Assembly (NCBI GenBank): GCA_963749825.1
Contig: CAVVOI010000013.1
Span: 1-64,000, forward strand
Reading direction: 5' to 3'
From: UBA11865 sp963749825
Lineage (GTDB): Bacteria > Chloroflexota > Anaerolineae > Promineifilales > Promineifilaceae
DNA: 64,000 bases
Shown: piece by piece, positions 51,398 to 59,312 of the stretch
Layout: each line of letters starts with the position of its first letter
Numbering within the stretch: the stretch's first letter is position 1
The notes under the pieces: generated by a model
What the model saw: the letters and a program-made list of their open reading frames with translations, nothing else
Database searches by the model: none
What the model was told of the DNA's origin: nothing
Translations under genes and position numbers: made by a program

Positions 51398-53638
51398 ATG
51401 AAAGTCTACAGATTAGCGAAAGGGCTCGCATACACAGCCACACTTTTTCTCTTCATCTGGTTCTTTTTACTGAAGATCGTTGCCCGCGTCGCTGGCCGAG
51501 TAGGAAAGTCGGCGCCATGCCCGGTATCATTGGCAAGGATTGTCGATAATTCCTTGCGCCGCAGGTACATGCGTCCCGTACTGGGCTGGACGGGTATTCA
51601 ACCTGGTGAACAGGTACTGGAGCTTGGTCCCGGTCCCGGTGCGTTTACCATTGATGCTGCTAGACAGGCAGGACCTGACGGCCGCCTTTTTGCGGTGGAC
51701 ATTCAGCCACGGATGATCACCCAGTTACAGCAAAGGGTGCAGGAGTCTGGTTTATCCAATGTAGAGACTCATGTCGCCAATGCCTATGATCTGCCCATCC
51801 CGGACAAAAGCATCGACCGCGTCTTTCTCATCTCTGTGCTTCCTGAGATTCCGAACCCAGGTCGGGCATTGGCCGAACTGTGCCGTGTGCTGCGACCAGA
51901 TGGGATCTTATCCATCACCGCTGAATTCACCGATCCGGATTACTACTTCGCAAGGGAAACGGTGCGCCTGCTTGAAAAGAATGGTTTCGCGCTGGTCGAA
52001 AGGCATGGCAACTGGTGGCGTTACACGATGAACTTCCGACCGGCAGAAGAAGGGGGGTTGTGTAGCTTCTACTATGTCACCCGGGAACGGTCGATGCTGC
52101 GGGAATTCGACAACGCCATGCGTCACATACGGCCACCGCTTGTTCGGCGTTACGGCGAGGCTTTCGTCAGCAAAATTGCACCAGAAGCACGGTCCGAATT
52201 CAAGCACCTGATACCCCAGCTTCCCTATATTGGAGGCAGCGGGAATCCGCTGCTGACCTTCTTTCTAGTCAGCACCGCCTGGTACCTTGCCTTCTACAGA
52301 GCCATGCAAAAACAGGGCAAAGATATTAATGAATTAGGTCCGCTGATCCCGGACATCTATCAGTCCCGGATGGATTCCTATCCCGCATGGGTCTTGCAAT
52401 TAGGCGGCTGGTTAGCTTACACGCCAATAGTCAGGCGACGGCTCAAGCGAAGCTCTAAGATCTCGCAAGAACGGCGCTATCCTGGTGATTGGTTGTTTTC
52501 GTTTGTTCCCAAGAACGGGCATGACTTCGGTGTTGATTACACGGAATGTGGCATTTATAAATTCTGCCAGGAGCAAAATGCTACAGAACTCATGCCCTAT
52601 CTTTGTTCCGTAGACTTTATTATGAGCGAGCGGATGAACTTGGGACTGCAACGCACAATGACACTGGCCGAAGGAAGCCCCAAATGTGATTTCCGCTTCA
52701 AGCATCGCAGGCCGACGATCTGGCCACCTGGGCTGCAGGAAGAAATCAAGAGATCGCTATCAGCCGAGACGGTTGCACTGTTGCGCTGTCCGGAAACACA
52801 CGAACCGCTGCGCTATGAGACAACTGTGAGCAAGGACGGCTGTTTTCAGGAATGGCTGGTGGCCGATAAGAGCGCTGAAAGGTTTCCGATTGAGGGCGGC
52901 ATTCCTAACTTCATCAAACCACAAGATATCGTGGGCTTGAACAAGAAGTATCGCACCTTCTACGAACTTTCAGCGCCGCTGTATGACTTTGTTGTCCGTC
53001 TTTATAGTTACCTTTGGGGTGGACCTGAAGCGTTGTGGCGTCAAGAATTTCTGCATGAATTAGAGATTAACGAGGGTGATCGTGTTCTGGAGGTATCAGT
53101 GGGCACAGGGGGAAATCTACGCCTTCTACCAGAGACGGCCGAGTACTTCGGGCTTGACCTTACGAAGGGGATGCTGAAGCAATGCCGGCGCAATTTACGA
53201 CGCTGGCAGCAGTCTGCTACCCTCTTCAACGGCAACGCTGAGCGCTTGCCGTTCGATGATGCTAGTTTCGACGTTGTCTTTCACGTGGGTGGAATCAACT
53301 TCTTCAATGACCAAGAGGCAGCCATCCGGGAAATGATTCGCGTCGCTAAACCAGGGGCCAAAATCTTGATTGTTGATGAAACGGATGATGGAATACGCCA
53401 ATATGAAAAGATGCCCGGACTTGGCTTGCTGGTTCGAAGCGAACGGCAGGCGGCCAAAGCACCGGTCGATTTGGTACCCCCAGAAATGATGGATTTGAAT
53501 ATCACTCTTGTAAGCAAGGGCGCTTTTTACTGCCTCACCTTCCGCAAGCCGCAAGGCAACACTGTTGTTTCGGTAAAGCGGGAGACATCCTTCACTCATG
53601 TTAGTTTTGACAGATTGCAGGCTGACGGTGTGTTGTGA
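51398..53638 (+). CDS. fusion: membrane-anchored methyltransferase + ATC-hydrolase-like domain + Trm112-like + methyltransferase
   Basis: 746 residues from the ATG at 51398. A membrane helix (ATLFLFIWFFLLKIVARVAG) comes first. Methyltransferase 1 follows (VLELGPGPGAFTIDAARQAG). Residues about 230-460 resemble L-2-amino-thiazoline-4-carboxylate hydrolase (MLREFDNAMRHIRPPLVRRY, KCDFRFKHRRP). A short Trm112-like segment (LLRCPETHEPLRYE, FPIEGGIPNFI) leads into methyltransferase 2 (VLEVSVGTGGNLRLLPETAE, GLDLTKGMLKQC). I know the separate domains; this combination in one chain is unusual. An alternative is a gene fusion artefact, but no stop or shift is visible. Probably co-transcribed with the flanking methyltransferases. 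Confidence 0.8.
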   Translation: MKVYRLAKGLAYTATLFLFIWFFLLKIVARVAGRVGKSAPCPVSLARIVDNSLRRRYMRPVLGWTGIQPGEQVLELGPGPGAFTIDAARQAGPDGRLFAVDIQPRMITQLQQRVQESGLSNVETHVANAYDLPIPDKSIDRVFLISVLPEIPNPGRALAELCRVLRPDGILSITAEFTDPDYYFARETVRLLEKNGFALVERHGNWWRYTMNFRPAEEGGLCSFYYVTRERSMLREFDNAMRHIRPPLVRRYGEAFVSKIAPEARSEFKHLIPQLPYIGGSGNPLLTFFLVSTAWYLAFYRAMQKQGKDINELGPLIPDIYQSRMDSYPAWVLQLGGWLAYTPIVRRRLKRSSKISQERRYPGDWLFSFVPKNGHDFGVDYTECGIYKFCQEQNATELMPYLCSVDFIMSERMNLGLQRTMTLAEGSPKCDFRFKHRRPTIWPPGLQEEIKRSLSAETVALLRCPETHEPLRYETTVSKDGCFQEWLVADKSAERFPIEGGIPNFIKPQDIVGLNKKYRTFYELSAPLYDFVVRLYSYLWGGPEALWRQEFLHELEINEGDRVLEVSVGTGGNLRLLPETAEYFGLDLTKGMLKQCRRNLRRWQQSATLFNGNAERLPFDDASFDVVFHVGGINFFNDQEAAIREMIRVAKPGAKILIVDETDDGIRQYEKMPGLGLLVRSERQAAKAPVDLVPPEMMDLNITLVSKGAFYCLTFRKPQGNTVVSVKRETSFTHVSFDRLQADGVL

Positions 53639-53658
53639 GCCAGCAAAGGAGTTAGGTC

Positions 53659-54465
53659 ATGACGACTCTGGAATTACAACGGGATGCGGCGACCATCGCC
53701 CCAGATCAGGTTCTCTATTTCGACATGCTCGCCGAAATGGGGCATACGAAGCATATCGGAGGGCTGGCAGCGACAATGCGTCTGATGGAACTCATCAAGC
53801 CCCAGGAAGGTGATTGCGTACTGGATGTGGGCTGCGGTGTGGGCATTGCCCCAGCGTTCCTCGCACAGCAGTACGGTTGTCGTGTGGTTGGCGTGGATAT
53901 CACGCCGCGCATGCTGGTCAGGGCACGCGAGCGAGCAGAACGCAAAGGAGTGACACCGTTAACGGATTTCCGCGTCGCCGACATGCACGCGCTGCCTTTT
54001 GAAGACGGCCGTTTCGATGCCGTGATTGCCGAGTCGGTGATATGCTTCAGCAGCAACAAGGAGCACGTGGTGGAAGAAATGATCCGCGTTGTTAAGCCAG
54101 GTGGCTACGTCGCCTTTACAGAAGCGACGTGGCGAATCCCGCCGCCGCCGGACATGGCACAACAGATGGCGCACGCCTTGGGCTTACCAGAAGGGATGCT
54201 GCAGCATGAGGCGTGGCGAGCTTTGCTAGAAAACAGCGCGCTTGAACAATTGGTAGCAGAGGAGTACCCGATTACTTTCCGCGAGGAGGCCAGAAACCAA
54301 TATGGTCGTATTGACATCAGCGATTACCTGCGCACGTTCGGCCGTTTTTTAAAGGTCCTTGTGAATCCGGCTTACCGTGCCATCTACCGCGAGGCGCTGG
54401 CCAGCCCACTAGCATCCTACTACAACTATGTTGGGTATGGTGTCTATGGTGGCGTTAAGCCGTAA
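53659..54465 (+). CDS. class I SAM-dependent methyltransferase
   Basis: 268 residues. SAM-binding motif VLDVGCGVGIAPAFLAQQYG; acidic turn VVGVDITPRM; motif after strand 4 FDAVIAESVICFSSNKEHVV; post-motif VKPGGYVAFTEATW. Methyltransferase_11 type. AAAGGAG lies 9 bases before the ATG, 20 bases after the fusion gene stop, so translation from a shared mRNA is likely. The C-terminal region (EEARNQYGRIDISDYLRTFG) is probably substrate binding. Substrate unknown. Confidence 0.87.
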   Translation: MTTLELQRDAATIAPDQVLYFDMLAEMGHTKHIGGLAATMRLMELIKPQEGDCVLDVGCGVGIAPAFLAQQYGCRVVGVDITPRMLVRARERAERKGVTPLTDFRVADMHALPFEDGRFDAVIAESVICFSSNKEHVVEEMIRVVKPGGYVAFTEATWRIPPPPDMAQQMAHALGLPEGMLQHEAWRALLENSALEQLVAEEYPITFREEARNQYGRIDISDYLRTFGRFLKVLVNPAYRAIYREALASPLASYYNYVGYGVYGGVKP

Positions 54466-54528
54466 AAAGGGCGAATATGTATTTGACTAGCAAGATAAAA
54501 TCTTGCCACACTTACAGGAGCATTAAGA

Positions 54529-54972
54529 ATGAATTTACCTGACTATGTCACTATTGAAGAAGTGCAGCGCGTTTGCCGTGAATTGGGCTTCCGTGACTGG
54601 ACCCAAATGGCGGATACGGCCGTGTTGCCGGAAGAAGCGGGAGTTTTGCAGGCGTTAGTAGGCGCCGAGGCCTTGCAGGTTCCAGCCGACGAATTCCAGC
54701 GTGGTCTGGAAGTTGAATTGGAACACGGTATTACGTTTCCCGACGCGAATGTCACCAACAACCACCCAGTGCTGACAGCGCGCATCGTGCTGGCGCACTT
54801 GAAGGAAATGCTCGACTATTACACCCGTCTGGAGGTAGCCGAACTGGAAGGTGACATGCTCAAAGCAGCCTCAAGCGGGAACCAAGCGAAACTGGCGCAG
54901 AAATATAACAAGCTACTGGTAGCGCGACGCCGCTTAAGCGCCTGGGAGGCAGGACAGCAGGAAAAGGCCTAA
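54529..54972 (+). CDS. DUF5661-family protein
   Basis: 147 residues. The C-terminal block LEVELEHGITFPDANVTNNH followed by IVLAHLKEMLDYYTRLEVAE is the DUF5661 signature. The N-terminal 60 residues (TIEEVQRVCRELGFRDWTQM) are helical. Cytoplasmic; function unknown. AGGAGCATT precedes the ATG. Same strand and close spacing as the methyltransferase genes, so likely in the same operon. Confidence 0.8.
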   Translation: MNLPDYVTIEEVQRVCRELGFRDWTQMADTAVLPEEAGVLQALVGAEALQVPADEFQRGLEVELEHGITFPDANVTNNHPVLTARIVLAHLKEMLDYYTRLEVAELEGDMLKAASSGNQAKLAQKYNKLLVARRRLSAWEAGQQEKA

Positions 54973-55015
54973 GATAATTAGGCGATATATGGCACGTCCA
55001 TAAGTGGAGTTAGAA

Positions 55016-56015
55016 ATGGAAAGTCCGGAGTGTAACCTGGAGCGGGAGCTCTACAATCGGCCAGACAGCGTGCATGGGCTTCCTGACGGTCCGCGCCGCT
55101 TTGACATTGAAGGCAATTTGATGAGTCGCAGCGGCTGGCCCGCCTGGCGTCGCAGGATATCCTGGCTTGTGTGGGGCTTCCCTTACATGCAGGCTTTGCA
55201 CCAGGACATCGCACAAACCTTCACGACACTAGACGAGAACCCGGCTGATCCCCAGATAACGATAACTGTTGAGCATCTGCGCAACTTCGAAGCGCAGGCT
55301 CACTTATATGGGATCGGCGCCATTGGTTATACAGATCTACCGCTGGAAGCGATTTTCCAAGAAAAAGCGGTGCTCTTTAGGCATGTGATTGTACTGGTTA
55401 TGGAGATGAATGCGGACAAGATCGCCCAGGCACCAAGCCCAGCCACGTTCCGCATGGTGATGAAGAGCTACTATGATTTAGGGCAGGCGGTTGAGCATCT
55501 GGTTGAGTATCTACACCAGTATGGCTACGCGGCGCAGGGGGGGTCATCCATTAAATGGTGTGACGCTTTACCCGCTCATTGCTCAGCGGGCCGGGTTAGG
55601 TCAGCTTGGCGCGAACGGGCTGTTGATCACGCCGCAGTTCGGACCCCGGCATCGCCTGGCGGCCATTTATACCAGCATCAGCAACCTGCCTAGTACAGCA
55701 ACGGATGAACACACCTGGGTGAGCGCGTGTTGCAGCTGGTGCCGCCAGTGCCACCGCAAATGCCCCGGCAAGGCCATCTATGATCAGCCCGTCAGCCGTC
55801 CGTCAGGAATCGTCTCGCACATCGATGTCGAGCGCTGTTTCCCAGTTTTTGCCAATCAGTATGGCTGTTCAATTTGTATCAAGGTCTGCCCATTTAACCT
55901 GCACCCTTATGAGCGGATCCGGGATCGCTTTGCTAAGCGCATTGCGAAATGCGAAGTGACCATTAGTGACGCGTTGTATACAAAAACCGGTAGTACTTTG
56001 CGACATGATGGATAA
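55016..56015 (+). pseudogene. epoxyqueuosine-reductase-like / double [4Fe-4S] protein, frameshifted at a G7 tract
   Basis: The first frame (55016 to about 55543) covers ISWLVWGFPYMQALHQDIAQ and YYDLGQAVEHLVEYLHQYGY. At GGGGGGG (55537-55543) a one-base shift is needed to continue HPLNGVTLYPLIAQRAGLGQ, LGANGLLITPQFGPRHRLAA, then the Fe-S motifs CSWCRQCHRKCPGKAIY and CSICIKVCPFN. This matches QueG-like or dehalogenase-like ferredoxin-fold proteins of about 330 residues. The eight cluster Cys are all intact. The shift may be a real mutation, a sequencing error, or slippage in the G tract. Confidence 0.75.
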
Positions 56016-56098
56016 TTCGCATCCACTCAGTTTGGGCCAGATTCAGTGAAGTAATTCAGCTGCTTGGGTAAAATCACGGCCTTCAAACGCCAATCTTA

Positions 56099-56126
56099 TT
56101 GACACAAAAACGGCCGATTGTAGAAT
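56099..56126 (+). promoter_or_regulatory. promoter of structured RNA copy 10
   Basis: TTGACA at 56099-56104, 16 bases, TAGAAT at 56121-56126. Confidence 0.75.
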
Positions 56127-56132
56127 ACAAAA

Positions 56133-56329
56133 AGGAGAAGATTTTGTATGGTTAGGCTGATTTGCAATAGCATTGCAGATCAGACCCCACGGATTCCTTG
56201 AAAATCGCTCAACCTTAAGGAATTCTACCTCTGGTAGAATGACATTAGAAACGCCATTTTCGCGTTTTGCTGTCCGTACGGTTCACATCCGTGAGGTCCT
56301 GGGTTCGAGTCCCCGCGCGCCCACCTTTT
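56133..56329 (+). ncRNA. multi-copy structured RNA with tRNA-Val-like 3' domain, copy 10
   Basis: The first hairpin is the longest of all copies: CTGATTTGCAAT pairs over 12 positions with ATTGCAGATCAG. The second hairpin has wholly different arms (ATTCCTT with AAGGAAT) yet still pairs, a strong sign of structural constraint. The anticodon loop TTCACAT with stem TACGG/CCGTG and a T-arm (CTGGG/CCCCG) are present, with the 3' strand CGCGCCC-A. The 5' acceptor strand is replaced by a separate hairpin AAACGC/GCGTTT. Confidence 0.68.
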
Positions 56330-56349
56330 CCCCCAAATGTTAAATATTC

Positions 56350-56418
56350 CCACCAGAGGTGGTGAGGAATGATCACAGCCCACTTCCACGGTTCATGTCC
56401 CAACGGATGTGAACCGTG
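56350..56418. repeat. downstream hairpins with inverted anticodon-arm block (after RNA copy 10)
   Basis: CACCAGAGGTGGTG forms a small hairpin. CACGGTTCA (56387-56395) then pairs with TGAACCGTG (56410-56418); the 3' portion AACGGATGTGAACCGTG is the reverse complement of the anticodon-arm block. The arrangement repeats that after copies 2 and 9, although here no recombinase fragment follows. Confidence 0.6.
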
Positions 56419-56453
56419 CGCCAAGGCACTGACTACTGGAAACTGGTTACAGG

Positions 56454-57143
56454 TCACTGAAAGATGGCGTAGCGGATGGTGACGCCGAGGATGTAGTATG
56501 CGGCCAGTAAGGAGCCGCGCAGATTGCCGCTGACCTTGGACTGGCCGGCGCGCCGCCGCTGCCAACTAACGGGGACTTCGACGATGCGCGCCCCATTTCG
56601 GGCGGCTTTGACCATCATCTCTGTTGGCCAGCCGAAGGTCATTTCGCGCATGCCTAGTTCCTGGATTAGTTCGCTGCGAATGGCGCGATAGGGGCCAAGA
56701 TCGGTTACTTTTACCCCGTAAAGCTTTGAAATGAGCCACGAGGAAAGGGCATTGCCAACCTTCTGATGGGGTGGCATGGCACCTTCGCCGATGGTGCCCA
56801 GGACACGAGAGCCGAGGACAAGATCGGCCTTGTTCTCCCTGAGGGGGTCGAGTAGACGTTGCATTTCGGCAGGGACGGAGCTGTAGTCGCCATCAATATA
56901 GACCAAAACAGTCGCGCCCAGCGCCAGCGCCCTGGCCGTGCCGGCCGCGCAGGCATAGCCATAGCCACGGCGCGGCGCACTGACAACCAGCGCGCCAGCC
57001 TGGCGAGCAATGCCGGCCGTTTCATCGCTTGAGCCATTATCGGCGACGATGACCCAATTGATGTCCTGGACAAGCGAATCGCGCACAACCGCAGCGATGG
57101 CCCCGGCTTCATTAAGGGCGGGGATGATAACAGCGGTGGACAT
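56454..57143 (-). CDS. family 2 glycosyltransferase (DPM1-like)
   Basis: 229 residues of the GT-A fold. STAVIIPALNEAGAIAAVVR is the nucleotide-sugar-binding start; VIVADNGSSDET and VYIDGDYSS supply the acidic metal-binding residues; KVTDLGPYRAIRSE is the acceptor-loop region. Similar to dolichyl/polyprenyl-phosphate mannosyl- or glucosyltransferases. Last gene of a minus-strand operon with the arsenosugar-type transferase, DoxX, radical SAM and membrane glycosyltransferase genes. It probably makes polyprenyl-phosphate-sugar donors for the membrane enzyme; this is inferred from the cluster. Confidence 0.88.
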   Translation of the reverse strand: MSTAVIIPALNEAGAIAAVVRDSLVQDINWVIVADNGSSDETAGIARQAGALVVSAPRRGYGYACAAGTARALALGATVLVYIDGDYSSVPAEMQRLLDPLRENKADLVLGSRVLGTIGEGAMPPHQKVGNALSSWLISKLYGVKVTDLGPYRAIRSELIQELGMREMTFGWPTEMMVKAARNGARIVEVPVSWQRRRAGQSKVSGNLRGSLLAAYYILGVTIRYAIFQ

Positions 57144-57165
57144 GTTTCAGCTATCAGTCAGCAGA

Positions 57166-57852
57166 TCAGGCTTGGTCGCCCGCTCTTAGATTTAACTGAG
57201 AACGCCCGATGAACGCTTTTACATGCCGGCCGGCGTGGCCGTTGGCTAACAGGCGGGACAGGGTTGCGGCGTCGTCGACATCGTACCAGGGAGGCAGCAT
57301 GGCCACCTGGAGCCCGGCGCCCAGGGCCAGGGCGACTGTATCGGCCAGGACCGTTGGCGTGGACATGGTCACATCGCGCACTAGCTTTGGATACGGTCGT
57401 TTCCAGCCGATGAGATAATACCCGCCGTCATCGCAGGGGCCAAGGACGACGTCGATAGTGGGATCATCCAGTTCCTGATAAGCCTGGAGCAAAAAAGCGG
57501 CCGGCAGCGCGGGGCTGTCGCTGTTGATGGCCGTTACCTGTTCATATCCCTGTTCCTGTACGGATAGCAGCGCCCCGGATAAGCGCTCGCTCAGGTTATG
57601 CCCCTGCTGGGCCAGCAGTTGAAAATCAGGCGCCAGGGCCTGGAAATCGCCTTGCCCTTGCGCGGGGTAAACGGCGATAAATGGCCTGAAGGGGAGTTGT
57701 CCGGCCGCGTCGCGAACCGCTTCAAGCGTATCCAGCAGCAAACAAGTGTACAGCTCGGCCGCCTCGCTGGGGGACAGGGGCGGCGACAAGCGGGTCTTTG
57801 TCTGCCCCGCAACCGGCTGTTTGGCCATGACGATGAGCGCGCGTCTGGTCAT
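57166..57852 (-). CDS. TIGR04282-type nucleotidyl/glycosyltransferase (DUF2064)
   Basis: 228 residues: RRALIVMAKQPVAGQTKTRL at the start is the TIGR04282/DUF2064 signature, followed by INSDSPALPAAFLLQAYQEL and VLGPCDDGGYYLIGWKRP. The fold is GT-A-like, related to molybdopterin-type nucleotidyltransferases. It is named after arsenosugar biosynthesis, but many members occur outside arsenic clusters, as here. 22 bases separate it from the GT2 gene. Reaction not known for this context. Confidence 0.83.
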   Translation of the reverse strand: MTRRALIVMAKQPVAGQTKTRLSPPLSPSEAAELYTCLLLDTLEAVRDAAGQLPFRPFIAVYPAQGQGDFQALAPDFQLLAQQGHNLSERLSGALLSVQEQGYEQVTAINSDSPALPAAFLLQAYQELDDPTIDVVLGPCDDGGYYLIGWKRPYPKLVRDVTMSTPTVLADTVALALGAGLQVAMLPPWYDVDDAATLSRLLANGHAGRHVKAFIGRSQLNLRAGDQA

Positions 57853-57865
57853 AAAGAAGGCAGCC

Positions 57866-58363
57866 TCAGCGTAGGAATTTCAGGCTGGTTTCTCCTCGTC
57901 TTGTTAGCAGCCAGGCATCAATGCCCCAGGCACGACCGGATCGTGTGAGGGCAGCGACAACGGTAGAGACGGTCAACAAGACATAGGTCCAGATCCATTC
58001 CTGGCCGCCCCAAAAAGCGAGGATGAGATTGAAGAAAAAGAAGGCCGCGCCCAACCCGGCCAGTGGAGTAAAGAGGCCTAATAGTAAGCCCGTGCCCATC
58101 AGGAATTCGGCAACCAGTTGAAACACGCCAAAGGCAGCTGGCGCCTGGAGAATCGTGCCCCCGATGATCGCGCGGTAAAAGGCGCCGCCGCCCCCATTTT
58201 CGTCAAAGATATATTCAAACAGGCCGCTGATCCCCCCGCCTGAATAAGTTCCTTTGGTTAAATTTTCGACCCAGGTGACCAGGATGATAATGCCTAAGGT
58301 AATTCTGAGCAGGGCGACTACTTTGCGTAAGCCGGTAGCGTCGTCGGGAAACATAATTTGCAC
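57866..58363 (-). CDS. DoxX-family membrane protein
   Basis: 165 residues with four hydrophobic segments (LRITLGIIILVTWVENL, PAAFGVFQLVAEFLMGTGLL, LAGLGAAFFFFNLILAFWG, WTYVLLTVSTVVAALT). The glycine-rich GLFTPLAGLGAAFF pattern is typical of DoxX/TQO small subunits and SURF-like membrane proteins. Another start (MFPDDATG, three codons in) is possible. It is embedded in the glycosyltransferase operon, 13 bases upstream of the TIGR04282-type gene. Role unknown, possibly membrane redox. Confidence 0.8.
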   Translation of the reverse strand: MQIMFPDDATGLRKVVALLRITLGIIILVTWVENLTKGTYSGGGISGLFEYIFDENGGGGAFYRAIIGGTILQAPAAFGVFQLVAEFLMGTGLLLGLFTPLAGLGAAFFFFNLILAFWGGQEWIWTYVLLTVSTVVAALTRSGRAWGIDAWLLTRRGETSLKFLR

Positions 58364-58400
58364 CTCATCAGGGTCTCACACGGAGACCCGGTTTTCCACC

Positions 58401-59195
58401 TCAAGTAAATTCAATAAGCTCTTGCATGCCATCCGGCTGCGCTGCAAGATTTTTTTGGACACAGGTCACGGCGGCAGATAAGGGAAAAACATGCTTCGTT
58501 ACAAGCATATCTTTGCTGCTAGGGGAAGCCAGGGGGTGCCAGTAGATGCCATTGATGGTCGCCGTTATTTCGGGAACGAGCGTACCGGGGCCGACTTCCA
58601 GGCCTTCGGATGAGAAACCACGCCTGGCAAGCGGCCGGATAAAATGATCTTCGTCGGCGATGCCCAGGCTGCGCCGAAATTCACGCAGTTCATCGAGATG
58701 GGCGCTGTTGGCGGGCGTTTCCGTGGTACTCAAACGCAGGTTGAAGCCATTGTCTTGAAGCGTCCGGATGCCTTCGACAGTCTTCTTCCAGCTTCCGGCA
58801 CCACGATAGGCATCATGATGCTCGGCGCGGCCGCCGTCCAAGCTCACCTGAACCTGCAGTTTAGGATTGGCAATTTCCAACAGGCGGGCCAGGCGGCGGC
58901 TGTTGAAGAGCATGGCATTGGTCAGCACGGTCGTTTTCAGCCGCGCCGAGGCATGGGCTAACATGGCGTAAATTTCATCAAGTATGAAAGGTTCGCCACC
59001 CGTGAAGAAGAGTTCTTTAAAACCGAGTGCTACTGCTTCGTCGACAAGACGCCGCGAATTATCTAAACCGATGGCATTGCGAGGGGCTCGGGGCGTCGAT
59101 TCGGCCACGCAGTATGAACAACGCAAATTGCAGTCAAAGTTGGTGTAAATCCACAACTTCCAGGCCGGGTCCAACGCACTTTCTTGTCCAATCAT
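58401..59195 (-). CDS. radical SAM protein
   Basis: 264 residues. CNLRCSYC gives Cys22, Cys26 and Cys29; the SAM-binding GGEPF motif follows in ELFFTGGEPFILDEIYAM. The remaining pattern (LQVQVSLDGGRAEHHDAYRG) is like SPASM-type radical SAM enzymes, but only one C-terminal Cys (VTCVQKN) remains, so a full SPASM domain is absent. It is 37 bases upstream of DoxX in a minus-strand operon. Substrate unknown; a peptide or lipid/sugar modification would fit the neighbours. Confidence 0.85.
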   Translation of the reverse strand: MIGQESALDPAWKLWIYTNFDCNLRCSYCVAESTPRAPRNAIGLDNSRRLVDEAVALGFKELFFTGGEPFILDEIYAMLAHASARLKTTVLTNAMLFNSRRLARLLEIANPKLQVQVSLDGGRAEHHDAYRGAGSWKKTVEGIRTLQDNGFNLRLSTTETPANSAHLDELREFRRSLGIADEDHFIRPLARRGFSSEGLEVGPGTLVPEITATINGIYWHPLASPSSKDMLVTKHVFPLSAAVTCVQKNLAAQPDGMQELIEFT

Positions 59196-59312
59196 CTGCC
59201 AACCTCCTAGTGTGTTGCAGAGCCGCTTCTATTAGGATATTTCGACAGGTGCAATGCTCACAAAATTATAACACCATGATTCAATTCTTACAGAGGCGGC
59301 AGGATTTACGTC

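Noticed and set aside
1912..56329. CRISPR array or REP-type repeat
   Set aside because: Copies are about 200 bases long, kilobases apart, and each has its own promoter; there are no short regular spacers.
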